From contig NZ_JPRN01000024.1 in NCBI RefSeq assembly GCF_000737715.1, positions 1 through 64,000 on the forward strand: a stretch of 64,000 nt of DNA, given 5' to 3'. Below the pieces are notes generated by a model. That model was not told where the DNA came from. It searched no databases and was given only the letters and a program-made list of their open reading frames with translations. Shown here piece after piece: positions 18,515-28,643 of the stretch (positions within the stretch are counted from its first letter, which is position 1; every line of letters starts with the position of its first letter). The position numbers and the translations under genes are program-made. This DNA is from Chryseobacterium sp. JM1. Lineage in GTDB: Bacteria; Bacteroidota; Bacteroidia; Flavobacteriales; Weeksellaceae.

Positions 18515-18664
18515 TTATTTCGATTCCCCTGGTTTGTGAACATGAGGTTTCAAAGCCGGATGTTTAGGTTTTGTTTCTGGCGTTACTCGTTGTCTTCTGT
18601 CTGGTGTTCCATCTGCTTTATCAGGTTTTGGGCCAGGCTTGATCGCTTCAACTGTTGTACTCAT
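18515..18664 (-). CDS. 49-aa proline- and lysine-rich small protein
   Basis: The 49-codon frame begins MSTTVEAIKPGPKPDKADGT and ends KPHVHKPGESK. It is very hydrophilic and Pro/Lys/His-rich, probably disordered, without membrane segments or cysteines. No family is recognised. It has an ATG start, an independent position, and a hairpin terminator 20 nt downstream on the minus strand, which support a real gene. Confidence 0.45.
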   Translation of the reverse strand: MSTTVEAIKPGPKPDKADGTPDRRQRVTPETKPKHPALKPHVHKPGESK

Positions 18665-18797
18665 AATAAATAATTTATTGGTTAATATGAGTAAAAGTAA
18701 TTTGGTTTTTCCTAATTAGATTACGGGAATCCGTATTCCACAAAAATATTTTTAAATACAACTTAATTACTGTTGCTGTAAATGGTCAGCTTATCAT

Positions 18798-19290
18798 TTA
18801 CTTTCCCTTGGCGAGCTTATAGGTAAAAAAGTTTTCTTGTCTTCAAGATTCCAGGTGGCAAGTTCTTCAGACACTTCTGCCGGATGTTTTTTACTAATAT
18901 TGCGAAGCGCATTTCCAACAGACTTTCTGAGATATTCGCTGTCTTCTGATTTGTGTGGGCTGATAAGATGGATAGCCACTTTAGGATGTTCCTTAAAATA
19001 GGGTCTTCCTGTCAAAATCCGAAGTCCCTCGATCGTGGGGGATCGGCGAGCCATATTTTAATCTTGGGAAGACTTTTCTCGTAGCCTCTCATACTGCACT
19101 AATAGTCAAACGCCTAGTAAGCATTTCCTGAACGTGCCAGTCGGGGTCTTCTGCCACGCTTGTTGCAAGTAGATTCAGTGCTTCGAATGCAAAACGGAAA
19201 CCTGTCCGGGTATATAGGTTGCAAGCATCCTGATCTGATAGCTTTTATCCCCTAAAATATTGATAAAGAGAGTTATATGGTTTGTGATTA
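18798..19290 (-). pseudogene. DNA alkylation repair (AlkC/AlkD-like HEAT-repeat) gene remnant
   Basis: Fragments of one protein lie in shifting frames. From the right: INILGDKSYQIRMLATYI, then EDPDWHVQEML, then GYEKSLPKIKIWLADP, then an intact 60-residue part EGLRILTGRPYFKEHPKV...EYLRKSVGNALRNISKKHP, then FTYKLAKGK in another frame ending at 18798. This is the HEAT-repeat C-terminal half of AlkC/AlkD-type DNA glycosylases. The N-terminal half is absent and at least three frameshifts or stops interrupt it, so it cannot encode an active enzyme. It fills the space between the integrase region and the HXS operon. Confidence 0.7.
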
Positions 19291-19315
19291 ATCTTTCAAG
19301 ATGGAATCTCCAGCT

Positions 19316-20458
19316 TTAGTTTAAAGCTTTTATATATGCACTGCTTTTTTTTGTATTAGATTTAAAAAATCCACCGCAATTTGATAGTACATTACATTTT
19401 GAACACTCATCCATGTAGATGTTTTTCCAGTCGGATATGGACTTTCTAGAAAAAGGCCATAGTTCTTTGGGCAGCAAACAAAGTGGAATATTATAAATTG
19501 AAACTTTCATCCCGAAGGTATGTAAATAAAATACAGTATCTTTTAATATTTCCTGATAGTCATAGGGGTCAATCCATAGCTTATCAATATTATGAGGTGT
19601 GTATCCTTCGATCTCTAGTCCCATAAGGGCAATGTGTTCAACAAAAGGCATGTTCTTGTATATAAACTCTGCTAACCTTACCAATCTAGGGATTGTTATC
19701 TTATGCAAAACGACTCTCAATTCAATTCGAATATTATAACGAGCAAGATTGTAAATACCCCTTACAGTTTGGTGAAAAGCGTCCTTTGCCTGTACTACAT
19801 AATCGTGGATTTCAGCTATATCTGAGTAGATTGGTATACACAATATTAAATTTTCATTTTCTATTTCAGCAGTCTTTTTCGTTATATTTTCCCAAGCAAA
19901 TGAACGCCCATTTGTAAGACAAGGCACATTTGTATCAGGTAAATGTTTTTTCAATAATTTTAATAAAGAAAAAAAATAGTTTCCTAACAGTGTTGGTTCA
20001 CCACCTGTGATTCCTAACTCCAAACAATCGTTAGGGATTAATGGTATTAATCTGGAATTCACTTCAAAAAAATATCTTGAGTCATCTCTGTTTTTTGGAG
20101 GTTGTGAACACATTAAACAATTGCTATTGCATCTTTCTGTGAAAAACATGAAATTGTTCGGAGAATTAATACGATATAATGTATTTATTACGCCATCGGT
20201 ATTTAGAAGGACGATGTCACCTTCTTGCAGGTGTGTAAGAGTTTTGATGGAATGAATTATTGGGCCTCGAGTATTAGTATGTGTCTTGTTGGTGTTTTCA
20301 GTTATAACAGCAAGAAAATTGGATTCAATTGCAATATCTACAACTAAATCTTCCTGTAATAGCAGAATTGAATTTTCATCTGCAGATCCAGATCTATTTA
20401 TTGTTCCAACTACAATATCGTCAAAATTTTCTGCGTTACCTTTTGTTTTAAGTATCAT
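19316..20458 (-). CDS. hxsC: His-Xaa-Ser system radical SAM maturase HxsC
   Basis: A 380-aa radical SAM protein. The 4Fe-4S/SAM motif CNSNCLMC (CxxxCxxC) is at ~residues 114-121, preceded by an unusually long N-terminal domain (~110 aa) as in HxsC. LGITGGEPTLLG is the SAM-binding GGE region. A C-terminal cysteine set (DECSKCNVLSNCGGF, ~348-362) probably holds an auxiliary cluster. It is the last gene of the operon, overlapping hxsB by ATGA (20455-20458). In HXS systems two radical SAM enzymes are thought to modify the His-Xaa-Ser repeat protein; the chemistry is not established. Assignment rests on gene order and sequence pattern. Confidence 0.85.
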   Translation of the reverse strand: MILKTKGNAENFDDIVVGTINRSGSADENSILLLQEDLVVDIAIESNFLAVITENTNKTHTNTRGPIIHSIKTLTHLQEGDIVLLNTDGVINTLYRINSPNNFMFFTERCNSNCLMCSQPPKNRDDSRYFFEVNSRLIPLIPNDCLELGITGGEPTLLGNYFFSLLKLLKKHLPDTNVPCLTNGRSFAWENITKKTAEIENENLILCIPIYSDIAEIHDYVVQAKDAFHQTVRGIYNLARYNIRIELRVVLHKITIPRLVRLAEFIYKNMPFVEHIALMGLEIEGYTPHNIDKLWIDPYDYQEILKDTVFYLHTFGMKVSIYNIPLCLLPKELWPFSRKSISDWKNIYMDECSKCNVLSNCGGFFKSNTKKSSAYIKALN

Positions 20459-21948
20459 AAGTTATATCCAGTGATCCAGCTTTTAAAAATTTTCTCATTG
20501 TTTTTGTCCTGTATCATCAAATCAAATAAGTATCGGATGATTTCCATATTTTTTTTGCAGAAGATATTCGTAGGACGGAAACCGTACATGTCGCCCTGAG
20601 TCGCATGATTAAGAACAGGGTCGGCGCCGCAGTAGGTCTGAAAAGCACATTCACTGCAGCCCGCAAGAGATTCATTTGTGAAAATATCCGAAATTTCAAG
20701 GGATTTGTCACCATAAAATATCTCATTATAGCTGTTGGAACCCAATTTCCCTAATTGAAATGTATAATCCTTGTTTTCAGCCAGCATTCTTGCTTCGTCA
20801 GTTGCATACACATATCCGTCATAATTAAAAACAATCACACTATTGATCAAACCGGCAGGGGATTGCAGGTCGACATAGCCGACTGGAAAGGGTGTGAAGA
20901 TTTTTTTTAATATGATTAATGCATAGTCCTCAACAATGTATTGACCATTTTTATTTAATTCTAAGATATAGTTTAATCCCTGTTTATAAAACTCTAAAAA
21001 TTCTTCAATGAAATAATGGTTCTTCTTCGGGTTGTATTTAGCAAAGCCGTATGGGCTGATTGGACGCAAGAAAATATTACTGAAACCTTGCTTGATATAT
21101 TCGTCGATAATTTCTTTTGGGTAATGTAAAGAAAGTGATGTAGTTGTCATCAAGGCAGAAACTCGGTCTTGTCCTAGTTGATTCTTACATTTGTTTATGC
21201 CTTCGATTGTAACTTCGTAGCTGTTATTCCCTGGTCTGCGTCTGTTTTTATTATGGATGAATTCCGGACCATCGAGCGAAGTTGAAACCAGAATATTATT
21301 AATTTTTATAAATTCTATTATCTCATCAGTAATGGGTGCTAAATTTGTGCAGACGACAAACGTTATGTTTTTATTAAATTTTTTCGCTTGGTCATTTGCG
21401 GAATTTACGGCATATACAATTTTATCAAATGCTAATAATGCTTCTCCACCTTGAAATTCCATTGTGACGTTAGGATTGGGGGATTGCATCATTAGTTTTA
21501 TACCCTCATCAATATCTGAGAATGACATATCGAATGCTCCTTTATTTTCAGTAACACGTGAGACCTGGCAATAATGGCAAGTGTGTTCACATCTCAGAGT
21601 AATTACAAAAATATGAAGAGAGGTAAAATTGTCTAGAAAAGATTTTTTTGTGCGATATCTGGCTTCAATAACAGGTAAAAGTTCTGGTTTTTCAGATTCA
21701 GATATAATGAAATTTGAAATAAGGTCATAATATAATTCTGTATTTTCATTTTTAGAAAATGTGCGGTTTACAATTTGTTTTACCGTTCCTATCGGTGTGA
21801 TCATAAAATCTCCAATATCGTTAACTATAAGTTCATGGGATTCGTTGATTTTCAAAAACCGGAATGGTAGCAGAAAATAGGTGCTAATTTCATTAACGTA
21901 GAAATTTTCGTCGTTAAATTTTCTTGTCGACTTTTCAGTAATAATCAT
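20455..21948 (-). CDS. hxsB: His-Xaa-Ser system radical SAM maturase HxsB (SPASM)
   Basis: 497 aa when read from the ATG at 21948, one base after the hxsD stop; an earlier start (21993) would run into hxsD with a hydrophobic, unlike-family leader. The radical SAM core shows CEHTCHYC (CxxxCxxC, ~118-125) and EFQGGEALL. A C-terminal SPASM-type cysteine set (AGCSECAFQTYCGADP, ~425-440, then a later FCKK Cys) holds auxiliary 4Fe-4S clusters as in peptide maturases. The ~110-residue N-terminal extension may recognise substrate. Tight coupling with hxsA, hxsD and hxsC points to joint action on HxsA. Confidence 0.88.
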   Translation of the reverse strand: MIITEKSTRKFNDENFYVNEISTYFLLPFRFLKINESHELIVNDIGDFMITPIGTVKQIVNRTFSKNENTELYYDLISNFIISESEKPELLPVIEARYRTKKSFLDNFTSLHIFVITLRCEHTCHYCQVSRVTENKGAFDMSFSDIDEGIKLMMQSPNPNVTMEFQGGEALLAFDKIVYAVNSANDQAKKFNKNITFVVCTNLAPITDEIIEFIKINNILVSTSLDGPEFIHNKNRRRPGNNSYEVTIEGINKCKNQLGQDRVSALMTTTSLSLHYPKEIIDEYIKQGFSNIFLRPISPYGFAKYNPKKNHYFIEEFLEFYKQGLNYILELNKNGQYIVEDYALIILKKIFTPFPVGYVDLQSPAGLINSVIVFNYDGYVYATDEARMLAENKDYTFQLGKLGSNSYNEIFYGDKSLEISDIFTNESLAGCSECAFQTYCGADPVLNHATQGDMYGFRPTNIFCKKNMEIIRYLFDLMIQDKNNEKIFKSWITGYNL

Positions 21949-21949
21949 A

Positions 21950-22314
21950 TCAATGAATAGCGTTAGGGTCAAATCCAACAGGATCACTAACAATTGATGA
22001 CATTATCGTTTCTTCCTCATAGTTTGATAATGCCTTTGCAATGATCAGTTCTCTAATGTTTTGAGTTTCATGATTAATAATTGCCCTTAATTTGTAATCT
22101 GCCAAGTCATTTTTAATTCTGAAAATTAATTCTTCTTCATCAAACGGTCTAGCAGCCTTGCTCTTTAAGGTAATTCTAAAATGATTTACATTGTCAAGAA
22201 GGTCAAAGCTGTAGTCACCCAGGTACCAATAGAAACATTTGTAAATAACCGATTCATTATATAAACTTTTATCCAGAGAAAAAGCTAATGTTGTATCTAT
22301 AAACTTTATTTCTC

Positions 22315-22318
<4 letters not shown>
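21950..22318 (-). CDS. hxsD: His-Xaa-Ser system protein HxsD
   Basis: A 122-aa soluble protein. The diagnostic C-terminal segment NDLADYKLRAIINHETQNIR corresponds to the LLNDYxLRE motif that names this family (TIGR03976), followed by ELIIAKAL. No catalytic motif is visible; a scaffold or recognition role for the maturases is inference. It starts inside the hxsA stop (ATGA, 22315-22318) and ends one base before hxsB, so the order hxsA-hxsD-hxsB-hxsC is fully coupled. Confidence 0.82.
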
Positions 22319-23055
<737 letters not shown>

Positions 23056-23073
23056 GGTTATTTAGTTAAGATT

Positions 23074-23102
23074 CAAATATATAAATATTAGATTAATAAC
23101 AA
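23074..23102 (-). promoter_or_regulatory. hxs operon promoter
   Basis: On the minus strand TTG (23102-23100), 18 nt, then TATATTTG (23081-23074): a full match to the Flavobacteriia consensus. The hxsA ATG begins 18 nt further on. Confidence 0.7.
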
Positions 23103-23212
23103 CTATTCTAATATTTATTTAAGTTAAAGTTTTCAATTTTGGATGAAATTATTTAACAATAATTTATTTATTCTTCTAAACAGACATTATATAGTTATTT
23201 ATTTGATTTCAG

Positions 23213-23446
23213 CTAATAAAGTTTAAAAGTTGTCATCCAACTTTCATGATTTCCATTGCCGTTTTTATAATCTACATATCTTTTCAAAACTTCAATCGTA
23301 AATTGTGAACAATCATAACCAGATTTAATTCCACATAAATCACAACCTTCATTACAATAATGACTTTCTCCTAAAATTAATAATTTAATTCCATTTTCAT
23401 ATTTGCTTCCAACTATTGGGTGATAAAATGTATAATTTAAATCCAT
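23213..23446 (-). pseudogene. Truncated gene of an unknown Cys-containing protein
   Basis: A 77-aa frame: MDLNYTFYHPIVGSKYENG, then KLLILGESHYCNEGCDLCG and ESWMTTFKLY before the stop. The GESHYC segment resembles the N-terminus of longer (~200 aa) hypothetical proteins, possibly uracil-DNA-glycosylase-fold-like, so this is probably a 5' fragment whose remainder was lost. About 120 bp of AT-rich sequence separates it from hamB. Identification of the family is tentative. Confidence 0.45.
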
Positions 23447-23565
23447 ATTTATTAGAGATATATTAGAGAATCTTGAACATAATCTTACTAGAACTATTGA
23501 TGTGGGATTTTTTAGTTTTATCTAGTTTATATTTGCTAAAAATAATCTCAGCCATAACAAGTTAA

Positions 23566-25908
23566 CTATAAGTATCTTTCAATTAATTTTAAATTATCTG
23601 GAATTTCAATATATTTACTGACACTTTTTTTGAAAACTATCTCTGTTTCATCTATTTTTTGTACATATTCAATAAGTTCTTCAATCTCATCGAAACTGAA
23701 ACCATACTTGATTAACCAAATTTCAGTTTCATCGTTCGTTCCATACTTTACGAAATTACTTAATATCTTGGCTCTAATATCATTTGTTTTTTGATAATAA
23801 ATAAGAAAAGCACTTGAGATAGGATCTTTTATTGATAGTGACAGAACTTTATCAATGTAGTCGTATGTATCATAGATTATTTTGTCAAAATCAATATCTA
23901 TAATACTAGTATCTGCAGAGAATAGAGGGACAGGTCTTTTAAAAGACTTATTGGGTAAAGATTCTGCAATGCATGAAAATCTAACTTTTTTCTTTGACAA
24001 TAATAATCTGAATTCCCCAATATTTATTTCTTTCCTAAGCAACTGTCTTCTAAGTTTTCTTCTATAATCCTTTTCCGATAGAAAAGCATGTCTCAATGAA
24101 ATAATTTCGGCAAATGATTTACCTTGAATTTGCCAAAGGAGAATAGGTACCGAAGTACTTAAAACATTCTTTTCACCACTAGATAATTCTGTACGTCTAA
24201 GATGAGATTTATATATGGTTTCAAATGATAATTTGATTTTTTTCCTTTGATCATTTTTTAATTTGTAATATTCTTTTACAGTTAAAGGCTCCAATTGTTT
24301 ATTTAAGAAATTATCTAGTATGAAAGATAATTCGTCATCAAGATTAGCGTTTGATATTCTTTCTATTTGACTATCTGTAAGCTGCAGATCTACGTTGAAA
24401 GTATCATTTTTAATGGCATCTACAATATCAGCAAAATCCTCATTATTCGGATCTGTTTGATTATCTAAATTTGAAGTTATTGATAACGAAGATTCTTTAT
24501 TTAGCCTTTCTGTAAAAAGTCTTTTATTCTTCTTTTCAATTATTACATATCCATAATCAAAATGATCATTATCTACTGTTGTTCGACCTGCTCTACCAAT
24601 TAAATTTTTAAGGTTAAGAGTTTTTTGGTCTTCATTGCCCGTAAATGAAAAGTTATTAATCCAAACAATATCAAAAGGCATATTTATACCTTGGATTAAT
24701 GTAGATGTTGAAAAGCATATTTTTGCATGATGCTCATTTACAAACTCCTCAAGTATCAGACGGGCTTTGAGAGGAATTGATCCGTGATGAATAACAATTC
24801 CTCTTTTCATTAAGTAAATGAGTATTGAACTTTTTTCTCTATCATTTTTTGTTCCTAAGAATTCCTCAAGTTTATTTATGTAAAATAAACTTTTTTGATC
24901 TTTTAGCTCTGGACACAATTCTATGTAGCTTGCAAATGTTTCTAAAAAACTACCATCATATATTTTTGATTTTGATATATATATTAAAGCTGTTCCATTA
25001 TCTTTAATAACATCTGTAACAATGTTACCGTCAATTGTCTTTCCTTTTATTTTGTCCTCAAATGGAGAAAAATATTTGAACTTATTTTCAAAGTGCTCAA
25101 TATAAATTTTACCAACTGTCTTTTGATTATATGCTTCAGAATCTATATCATTTGTTATATTATGCTTTTTAAATTGCGCATCGGGGTTTAAAACAAAAGG
25201 ATGAGTAAAAACTTTTTTTACATTTTTTAATTTTTTATCGATTCTTCTTACTAAAGAGTCAAATTTCATCCCTCTAATTCCCTCTTCTGATATTTGAGCC
25301 TCGTCTAGTAATATCAGCTCTAAATTTAAATTTTCAATATTTCTAAAAATCTCTTCACCACGTTCAGGAGTGATTATGTATATTCTGTTTTTTGTTCGTT
25401 TAGTATTAATAATTTCAATGAATTGTAATACTAAAGTTTCATTTGCAACTAATTTTTTGACCTTTATTAAATACTCAGAGAGTAATGCTCTCGATGGCAA
25501 AATAATAATGATATCGCCTTTTGTTTCTTTTATTAGTTCCTGAAAAAGATAGGATTTACCTGCACTAGTAGGTGCAGAAAAAGAAAAGTTCGTATATTTT
25601 TTTATTGAATTATATGCATCTGCTTGTACAGGTGTAAAATTGTGTCCGGTTTCCTCAAGTATTGTTTGTGCGTATACATTATAGATGGTCTCAATAAAAG
25701 TTTTCGGTGTACTTGTTTTATAAAATAAACCCATCAAAAACATTAGCTTTCCTTCATATTTTTGGAAGTCTTCTCTATTGTATTTTTTTAGATATGATAA
25801 AGATTCAAGATGGCTATTATTAACAGGACCATCTTTATGAAAGTCAAAAAGAATTTCCTTGATTAGATCTAGGTTAATTTCTTGTTGGAATAGGATATCA
25901 CTTAACAT
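23566..25908 (-). CDS. hamB: Hachiman helicase HamB (Ski2-like DEAD/DEAH)
   Basis: A 780-aa superfamily 2 helicase. Motif I APTSAGKSYL (~111-120), motif Ia LPSRALLSEYL, motif II LLDEAQ (~203-208), and motifs IV-VI including CFSTSTLIQGINMP and LIGRAGRT (~440) fit Ski2-like helicases. A ~250-residue C-terminal part has no motif I recognise. It overlaps hamA by 7 nt. In Hachiman, HamB scans DNA and restrains the HamA nuclease until phage-related DNA damage is met. The assignment rests on the HamA-like neighbour plus the helicase type; AbpAB is the same architecture. Confidence 0.8.
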   Translation of the reverse strand: MLSDILFQQEINLDLIKEILFDFHKDGPVNNSHLESLSYLKKYNREDFQKYEGKLMFLMGLFYKTSTPKTFIETIYNVYAQTILEETGHNFTPVQADAYNSIKKYTNFSFSAPTSAGKSYLFQELIKETKGDIIIILPSRALLSEYLIKVKKLVANETLVLQFIEIINTKRTKNRIYIITPERGEEIFRNIENLNLELILLDEAQISEEGIRGMKFDSLVRRIDKKLKNVKKVFTHPFVLNPDAQFKKHNITNDIDSEAYNQKTVGKIYIEHFENKFKYFSPFEDKIKGKTIDGNIVTDVIKDNGTALIYISKSKIYDGSFLETFASYIELCPELKDQKSLFYINKLEEFLGTKNDREKSSILIYLMKRGIVIHHGSIPLKARLILEEFVNEHHAKICFSTSTLIQGINMPFDIVWINNFSFTGNEDQKTLNLKNLIGRAGRTTVDNDHFDYGYVIIEKKNKRLFTERLNKESSLSITSNLDNQTDPNNEDFADIVDAIKNDTFNVDLQLTDSQIERISNANLDDELSFILDNFLNKQLEPLTVKEYYKLKNDQRKKIKLSFETIYKSHLRRTELSSGEKNVLSTSVPILLWQIQGKSFAEIISLRHAFLSEKDYRRKLRRQLLRKEINIGEFRLLLSKKKVRFSCIAESLPNKSFKRPVPLFSADTSIIDIDFDKIIYDTYDYIDKVLSLSIKDPISSAFLIYYQKTNDIRAKILSNFVKYGTNDETEIWLIKYGFSFDEIEELIEYVQKIDETEIVFKKSVSKYIEIPDNLKLIERYL

Positions 25909-26600
25909 AATTCGACAGCTATTAGATATAATTCTTTATGTTTGATAATTTCTGCAATTGGGGTAGAATCAAGAGCATTATTTAAAATTGTAATTATGTT
26001 GGCACCATTAAAAGAGAATGCTGCTGCATAACCCTTCTCATCATTAATGATATTTGTTTTAGTTGTGTCATCTAAAAAAGGTTGTAACCATAATAGTTCT
26101 CCATTATCTTTATTATTTATGAATTTCTCAATTTGAGTTAATGCTTCGGATCTCGGAGTGGAATCAATACTAAATTTTGCTTCTCCAAAAATTAAATAAT
26201 TAGTTGAACTAATACTATGGAAATCGAAACCGGGATTTCCGGAAATCTTTTCTTTCAATAATTCTGCAAGGGGTATCTTTTTATGAGAAAAATTTACTTC
26301 AAGTGAATGTTGTGCGGCATATGAAACAATGTATTCACCAATATCTGTATTTACATCTGATGAAACTTTTGCAATTATATCATTCACAATCTTATTGATT
26401 GTTTTTTCGGCGTTTGCTTTAAAAACTTTTTTAGAAATTTCATCTAAATTGTTAATCCAGCTTGTATCAGAAATGTTAATTTCAATTTCCTTAACGATGG
26501 GTTTAAAATCATTAATTTTAATATGAAGACAGTTTATGTTACAACTTAAACCAACAGGATGTTTCTCAAGTAATTTATTGTCAATTTGGTAAATATTCAC
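25902..26600 (-). CDS. hamA: Hachiman effector HamA (DUF1837-like nuclease)
   Basis: A 232-aa soluble protein. FDFHSI (~128-133) followed by YLIFGEAKFS (~137-146) forms a PD-(D/E)xK-like nuclease core (Asp/Glu, then E-A-K), as described for HamA/DUF1837. The C-terminal IAEIIKHKELYLIAVEL strand fits the family ending. It is translated ahead of and overlapping hamB, the conserved Hachiman order. A possible -7 box TAGCTTTG lies 36-43 nt upstream (26636-26643, minus) without a well-spaced -33. A palindrome-containing repeat shared with the PIN operon lies ~100 nt upstream. Confidence 0.75.
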   Translation of the reverse strand: MNIYQIDNKLLEKHPVGLSCNINCLHIKINDFKPIVKEIEINISDTSWINNLDEISKKVFKANAEKTINKIVNDIIAKVSSDVNTDIGEYIVSYAAQHSLEVNFSHKKIPLAELLKEKISGNPGFDFHSISSTNYLIFGEAKFSIDSTPRSEALTQIEKFINNKDNGELLWLQPFLDDTTKTNIINDEKGYAAAFSFNGANIITILNNALDSTPIAEIIKHKELYLIAVELC

Positions 26601-26702
26601 GGCTATTAGTTTTTCTGTTAATCATGGTAATTTAACAAAGCTATGAACTTTAACCACAATATTTTACGGATTCCCATAAATAACAAAAATAAAAATCCGC
26701 AC

Positions 26703-26741
26703 AAAATTTTCAAACAGTACTTATACTGAATTTTCCAAATA
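26703..26741 (-). promoter_or_regulatory. Palindrome-containing repeat A upstream of hamA
   Basis: CAGTA-N4-TACTG (26715-26728), flanked by AAAATTTTCAA on one side and AATTTTCCAAATA on the other. It is nearly identical to 29836-29873 upstream of the PIN gene. The dyad, spacing and shared position suggest a transcription-factor operator. Confidence 0.5.
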
Positions 26742-26772
26742 ATTTATAGTAATATCTTTGATAGTTTATAGC

Positions 26773-26798
26773 AAAAAATCTTAACGAGAGGTAAGATT
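26773..26798 (-). terminator. Terminator after T5orf172 gene
   Basis: AATCTTAAC (26777-26785), GAGA loop, GGTAAGATT (26790-26798), one mismatch. On the minus strand it is followed by TTTTTTG, 55 nt past the nuclease stop. Confidence 0.65.
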
Positions 26799-26852
26799 TT
26801 CAGTTTGGATTTTTTTACCCACATTTTGATAATATAATGTTTTATGAGGGAT

Positions 26853-27482
26853 TTAAAAATATTTAGGATTAGCTAAATTTCTAAAGTTATTATACTTTTC
26901 TGGATTAACTAAATATGATTTATTATCTTTTCTAATTACTTCTTTTTCTTCTAAGTATGATTCGAATATGTCATTTGCTTTATCATACTTACATCTATAA
27001 ATTTCACTTGATTCAGTATCGCCGTCATAAATATCTCCGTCAACTTTGTATTTTAACAGTTGTTGTTGTATTCCAATTTCTACTTGATTTGCATAATCAC
27101 ATTTGACAGCTTTAATTACCACCCAATCATTAGTATTTCCAACTTTTCTTGAGTTTAGTTTTCCAATTCTTTTTTCAGGATCTTCAGTTGTCATCCCAAC
27201 TTTGATGTAATTTTTTATAATACTTCCTGCAATATAAACATAACCAGTTTCTTTAGTTCTTTTCATAAAAGCAATATGTGCAGTATTACAAACAATACAA
27301 TGGGAATGTCGATCTCTTATTGTATGGCCTGCATTTCCACAAGGTGTTGTATTATAGGCAAATAATATATCGTTCTTTTTCATATCATCTTTTATATCAG
27401 AAATACTTTGACCATTTGCATCTATAATGTCATATTTATCAATTTTGTGATATTCAATAAATTCTAATAATTTTTTTTCCAT
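26853..27482 (-). CDS. T5orf172/GIY-YIG-like nuclease with zinc-finger-like N-terminal part
   Basis: A 209-aa protein. Residues ~45-70 hold a probable zinc site (TTPCGNAGHTIRDRHSHC, then IVCN). Residues ~80-150 match T5orf172 (PF10544), a GIY-YIG relative: GYVYIAGS, YIKVGMTTEDPEKRIGKLN, NDWVVIKAVKC, NQVEIGIQQQLLKY, with the conserved Lys, Arg and Glu positions visible. The domain is found in DNA-damaging nucleases of phages and defence loci; the substrate here is unknown. It lies between the protease gene and hamA on the same strand, with its own terminator. Confidence 0.7.
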   Translation of the reverse strand: MEKKLLEFIEYHKIDKYDIIDANGQSISDIKDDMKKNDILFAYNTTPCGNAGHTIRDRHSHCIVCNTAHIAFMKRTKETGYVYIAGSIIKNYIKVGMTTEDPEKRIGKLNSRKVGNTNDWVVIKAVKCDYANQVEIGIQQQLLKYKVDGDIYDGDTESSEIYRCKYDKANDIFESYLEEKEVIRKDNKSYLVNPEKYNNFRNLANPKYF

Positions 27483-27777
27483 ATTGATTTTGAATAATGT
27501 TGTTATTAAATCTTATAATTCTATGAAAACTCCCTATTTTATAATATTTCAATACAGATTAAAACACCTTCAGTGTAACTATATCCAAACCTATAGCTTC
27601 CACCAACACTTACTTTTTCTGTTTCAGAAAAAAAACTTCTTGAACTTGATATTTCTTCTGAACGATATTGGTAATTGTAGCGACCTGACGTAATAGGCGA
27701 AACTGAAAAGAACATAATTAAATATTTCCAATTTTTTAATTTTGAATTGTACAATATTGTTTATTTATCAACTCTAT
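27483..27777. other. 295-bp AT-rich stretch, no secure gene
   Basis: A minus-strand 71-codon frame (27539-27754, starting MYNSKLKNWKYLIMFF) and an overlapping plus-strand frame both fit here. Neither has a recognisable family or start signal. I leave the stretch unassigned; it may hold a gene remnant. Confidence 0.3.
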
Positions 27778-28617
27778 CTAAATATTTACCTTAAGAATAG
27801 TAGATTTAGGAATATTTAAATTATACTGCTTTCTTATAACTTCTGTGAAAACATCTATTCGTGTTGAAATCCAAATATTTTTTTTGCTTGACCATTCTGT
27901 CAAGATAGAAACTAGCTTTTTATCTACATTTTCATCATCAGACTTTATTTGTGTAGGAATAAACCACAAACCACCTCCGCTCATTCCATATGCATCAGGG
28001 CCAGTTACTTTCATTTTAGTTTCATTATCAATTACATTTTTTTTGCTATATGTCACAATAATATTTGAACTTTCCTCAAAACACAAGTCTTTATAATTTT
28101 TTTTTTCTACTGGAATTGTATTGTATATAAATGGTTTGCTATGTAATGCATTTTTGTGCTTATTGTGTTTATTTTGTGTGGCTGGGAAGCCTATTGCAGT
28201 ATAATATGGTAGTTCTACTGTTTCATGATTTATTCCTAACTGATTTTCACTAAGAAAAAGGTAATTTTCTTGCACTTTTTTTATACTTTCCAGATCTAAT
28301 TTTAAAATAGCAATATCAATCTTGTCGTACTCTCTTTTCTGATCTTTTTCTAATTTATTAAATGTCCATATTCCTCCAAGCGTTAGCGCTGTTTTTGCAT
28401 CAATTCCTATAGAAATTTTATTCTCTAATTTTTCGGCCACGTGTGCAGCAGTTAATAAAAAATATGTTTCACCAATTTTCACAAATACTCCAGTTGCATG
28501 AGGATCTGGTATTCCATCTTCAATTATTAAAAAATGACACGTACTTTTATAAGCATCTTGACTTGCTCTCAATTGTAAGCCTATGTGATATTCTACAGGA
28601 TCTATAATATTTGGCAT
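27778..28617 (-). CDS. Trypsin-like serine protease (cytosolic, defence-associated)
   Basis: A 279-aa protein without a signal peptide. The S1-type triad is visible: TAAHV (His, ~56), KIDIAIL (Asp, ~99), GMSGGGLW (Ser, ~214). An intracellular trypsin-like protease next to nuclease-type genes resembles effector proteases of immune systems rather than a secreted digestive enzyme. It starts 26 nt after the PIN gene stop, so the two are probably one transcript. Substrate unknown; activation of the PIN protein or cleavage of a host target are both possible and untested. Confidence 0.8.
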   Translation of the reverse strand: MPNIIDPVEYHIGLQLRASQDAYKSTCHFLIIEDGIPDPHATGVFVKIGETYFLLTAAHVAEKLENKISIGIDAKTALTLGGIWTFNKLEKDQKREYDKIDIAILKLDLESIKKVQENYLFLSENQLGINHETVELPYYTAIGFPATQNKHNKHKNALHSKPFIYNTIPVEKKNYKDLCFEESSNIIVTYSKKNVIDNETKMKVTGPDAYGMSGGGLWFIPTQIKSDDENVDKKLVSILTEWSSKKNIWISTRIDVFTEVIRKQYNLNIPKSTILKVNI

Positions 28618-28643
28618 ATTGATTAGTATTTAATTAGCAATAA

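Noticed and set aside
27539-27754. 71-aa minus-strand gene upstream of the T5orf172 gene
   Set aside because: No family, no start signal, and a competing plus-strand frame; mentioned only as an unassigned stretch.
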